A DNA stretch of 64,000 nt from Opisthocomus hoazin (Eukaryota > Chordata > Aves > Opisthocomiformes > Opisthocomidae). Of this stretch, positions 61,836 through 64,000 are shown one piece after another (positions within the stretch are counted from its first letter, which is position 1; every line of letters starts with the position of its first letter). The stretch spans positions 7,812,001 through 7,876,000 of the forward strand of contig NC_134434.1 of the NCBI RefSeq assembly GCF_030867145.1, given 5' to 3'. Position numbers and translations under genes: made by a program. The notes under the pieces are model-generated. The model did no database searches and was not told the DNA's origin. It saw only the letters and a program-made list of their open reading frames with translations.

Positions 61836-62684
61836 CATAAGCCAAGTTATCAATAAAAAAGTTCCATACTAAAAGGCCTTTACATAGAGTTTGCTGTTCA
61901 TAAAACCTTTGTGTTTTTAATCCTTTTTTTTTCTTTTTTTTTTTTTTAATTTTTTTTTTTTTGTCTTTTTGTCTTGGTTTTTTTTTTTTTGTTGCATTTT
62001 TGTAGTGTTTACACTGGAAAAGCCCCCGCCGCCGCGCGGCCTGTACAGCTCCCCGGCGGCGGGCAGGGCTCGGCCGGACGAGCCAGCGTCCACCGGCACC
62101 GCGGCCGCCCCGCTATTGCACTGGGGCCGGACGGCGGCGGTGGGTGCTGGGGGGGGCCAGGGACAGCCACCCCACCCCACCCCCAGCCCCCCGCCCTGCT
62201 CGAGCCGCGCTGGGGGCCGAGCCCCCCGCCCTGCCGCCGCGTCCCCCCTATTTACAGAGCCCCCCGCTGTCCTCGTCCCAGCCAGGCTGGGGGACACAGT
62301 GCACTGAAACGGAACCGCCACCCCCCGCCCGCCCCGCAGTATTATTATTATTTCTGTTTATTTGTTTGTTTTTGTCCCCCCCCCCCTTTTTTTTTTTAAT
62401 TTTTTTTGCGTCCGTTTGTCTCTTTTTCCATAAAACTTCCCGGAAGAAATACACTATTTACAGGCAAAATAAATAGAAGAACACACCTGATTTCTGCTTT
62501 ACCCGCTGGCAAACAGGCAGAGGTACTAGGGAAAGTATGGCTTCTAGGGGAGCCCCCCCCGCGCCCCCCGGCACGCCGCCCCGCCGCTGCCCCCGCGCCC
62601 CCCCCGGGCTTTGCATAGCGGGGAAGGACCCCCACGGCGGAATGGGGGGGGGGTGCCCATCCCCATCCCCCCAACCCCAGCAGC

Positions 62685-64000
<1,316 letters not shown>

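Overview
The window is vertebrate nuclear DNA, almost certainly from a bird. Six 5'-truncated CR1 LINE copies ending in the ATTCTGTG 3' repeat point to this, as do short introns, very high GC content and dense G-rich minisatellites, as on avian microchromosomes. Gene order matches human 17q25.3 read telomere to centromere: PDE6G, TSPAN10, NPLOC4, FAAP100, FSCN2, ACTG1, BAHCC1. Exon structures were worked out by eye from splice sites, frame continuity and remembered human proteins; no alignment was run.

Layout. 1-1.8 kb: minisatellite and PDE6G upstream DNA with CRX-like sites. 2.66-3.13 kb: PDE6G (+), rod phosphodiesterase inhibitor. 3.4-5.1 kb: TSPAN10 (-), head-to-head with NPLOC4 across a 0.64-kb CpG-rich promoter. 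5.8-37.1 kb: NPLOC4 (+), 17 coding exons, three CR1 insertions and several AT-rich islands that look like conserved noncoding elements. 37.5-38.1 kb: a small secreted coiled-coil protein gene that I cannot name. 38.6-47.5 kb: FAAP100 (+), 9 coding exons, two CR1 copies and one probable GC-AG intron. 49.1-52.3 kb: FSCN2 (-), retinal fascin. 52.3-56.9 kb: intergenic, several minisatellites including a tandem array of RFX X-box motifs. 56.9-60.1 kb: ACTG1 (+) with CCAAT, CArG and TATA promoter elements. 60.1-61.8 kb: a CTCF-like site, a promoter-like GC island and two minisatellites. 61.8-64.0 kb: the 3' end of BAHCC1 (-), cut by the window edge.

The genes are not one pathway. Three have visual or pigment-cell roles (PDE6G and FSCN2 in photoreceptors, TSPAN10 in RPE and melanocytes), and their upstream regions carry CRX/OTX-like or MITF-like motifs. 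The others are housekeeping: NPLOC4 in p97/VCP ubiquitin extraction, FAAP100 in the Fanconi core complex, ACTG1 as cytoplasmic actin, BAHCC1 in chromatin. I found no new multi-gene system. The most notable items are the unnamed secreted gene, the X-box array, a BAHCC1 3'UTR minisatellite that has copied the stop codon, Ser in place of Cys at actin residue 272, and the loss of the usual CR1 ORF2 stop in all six CR1 copies.
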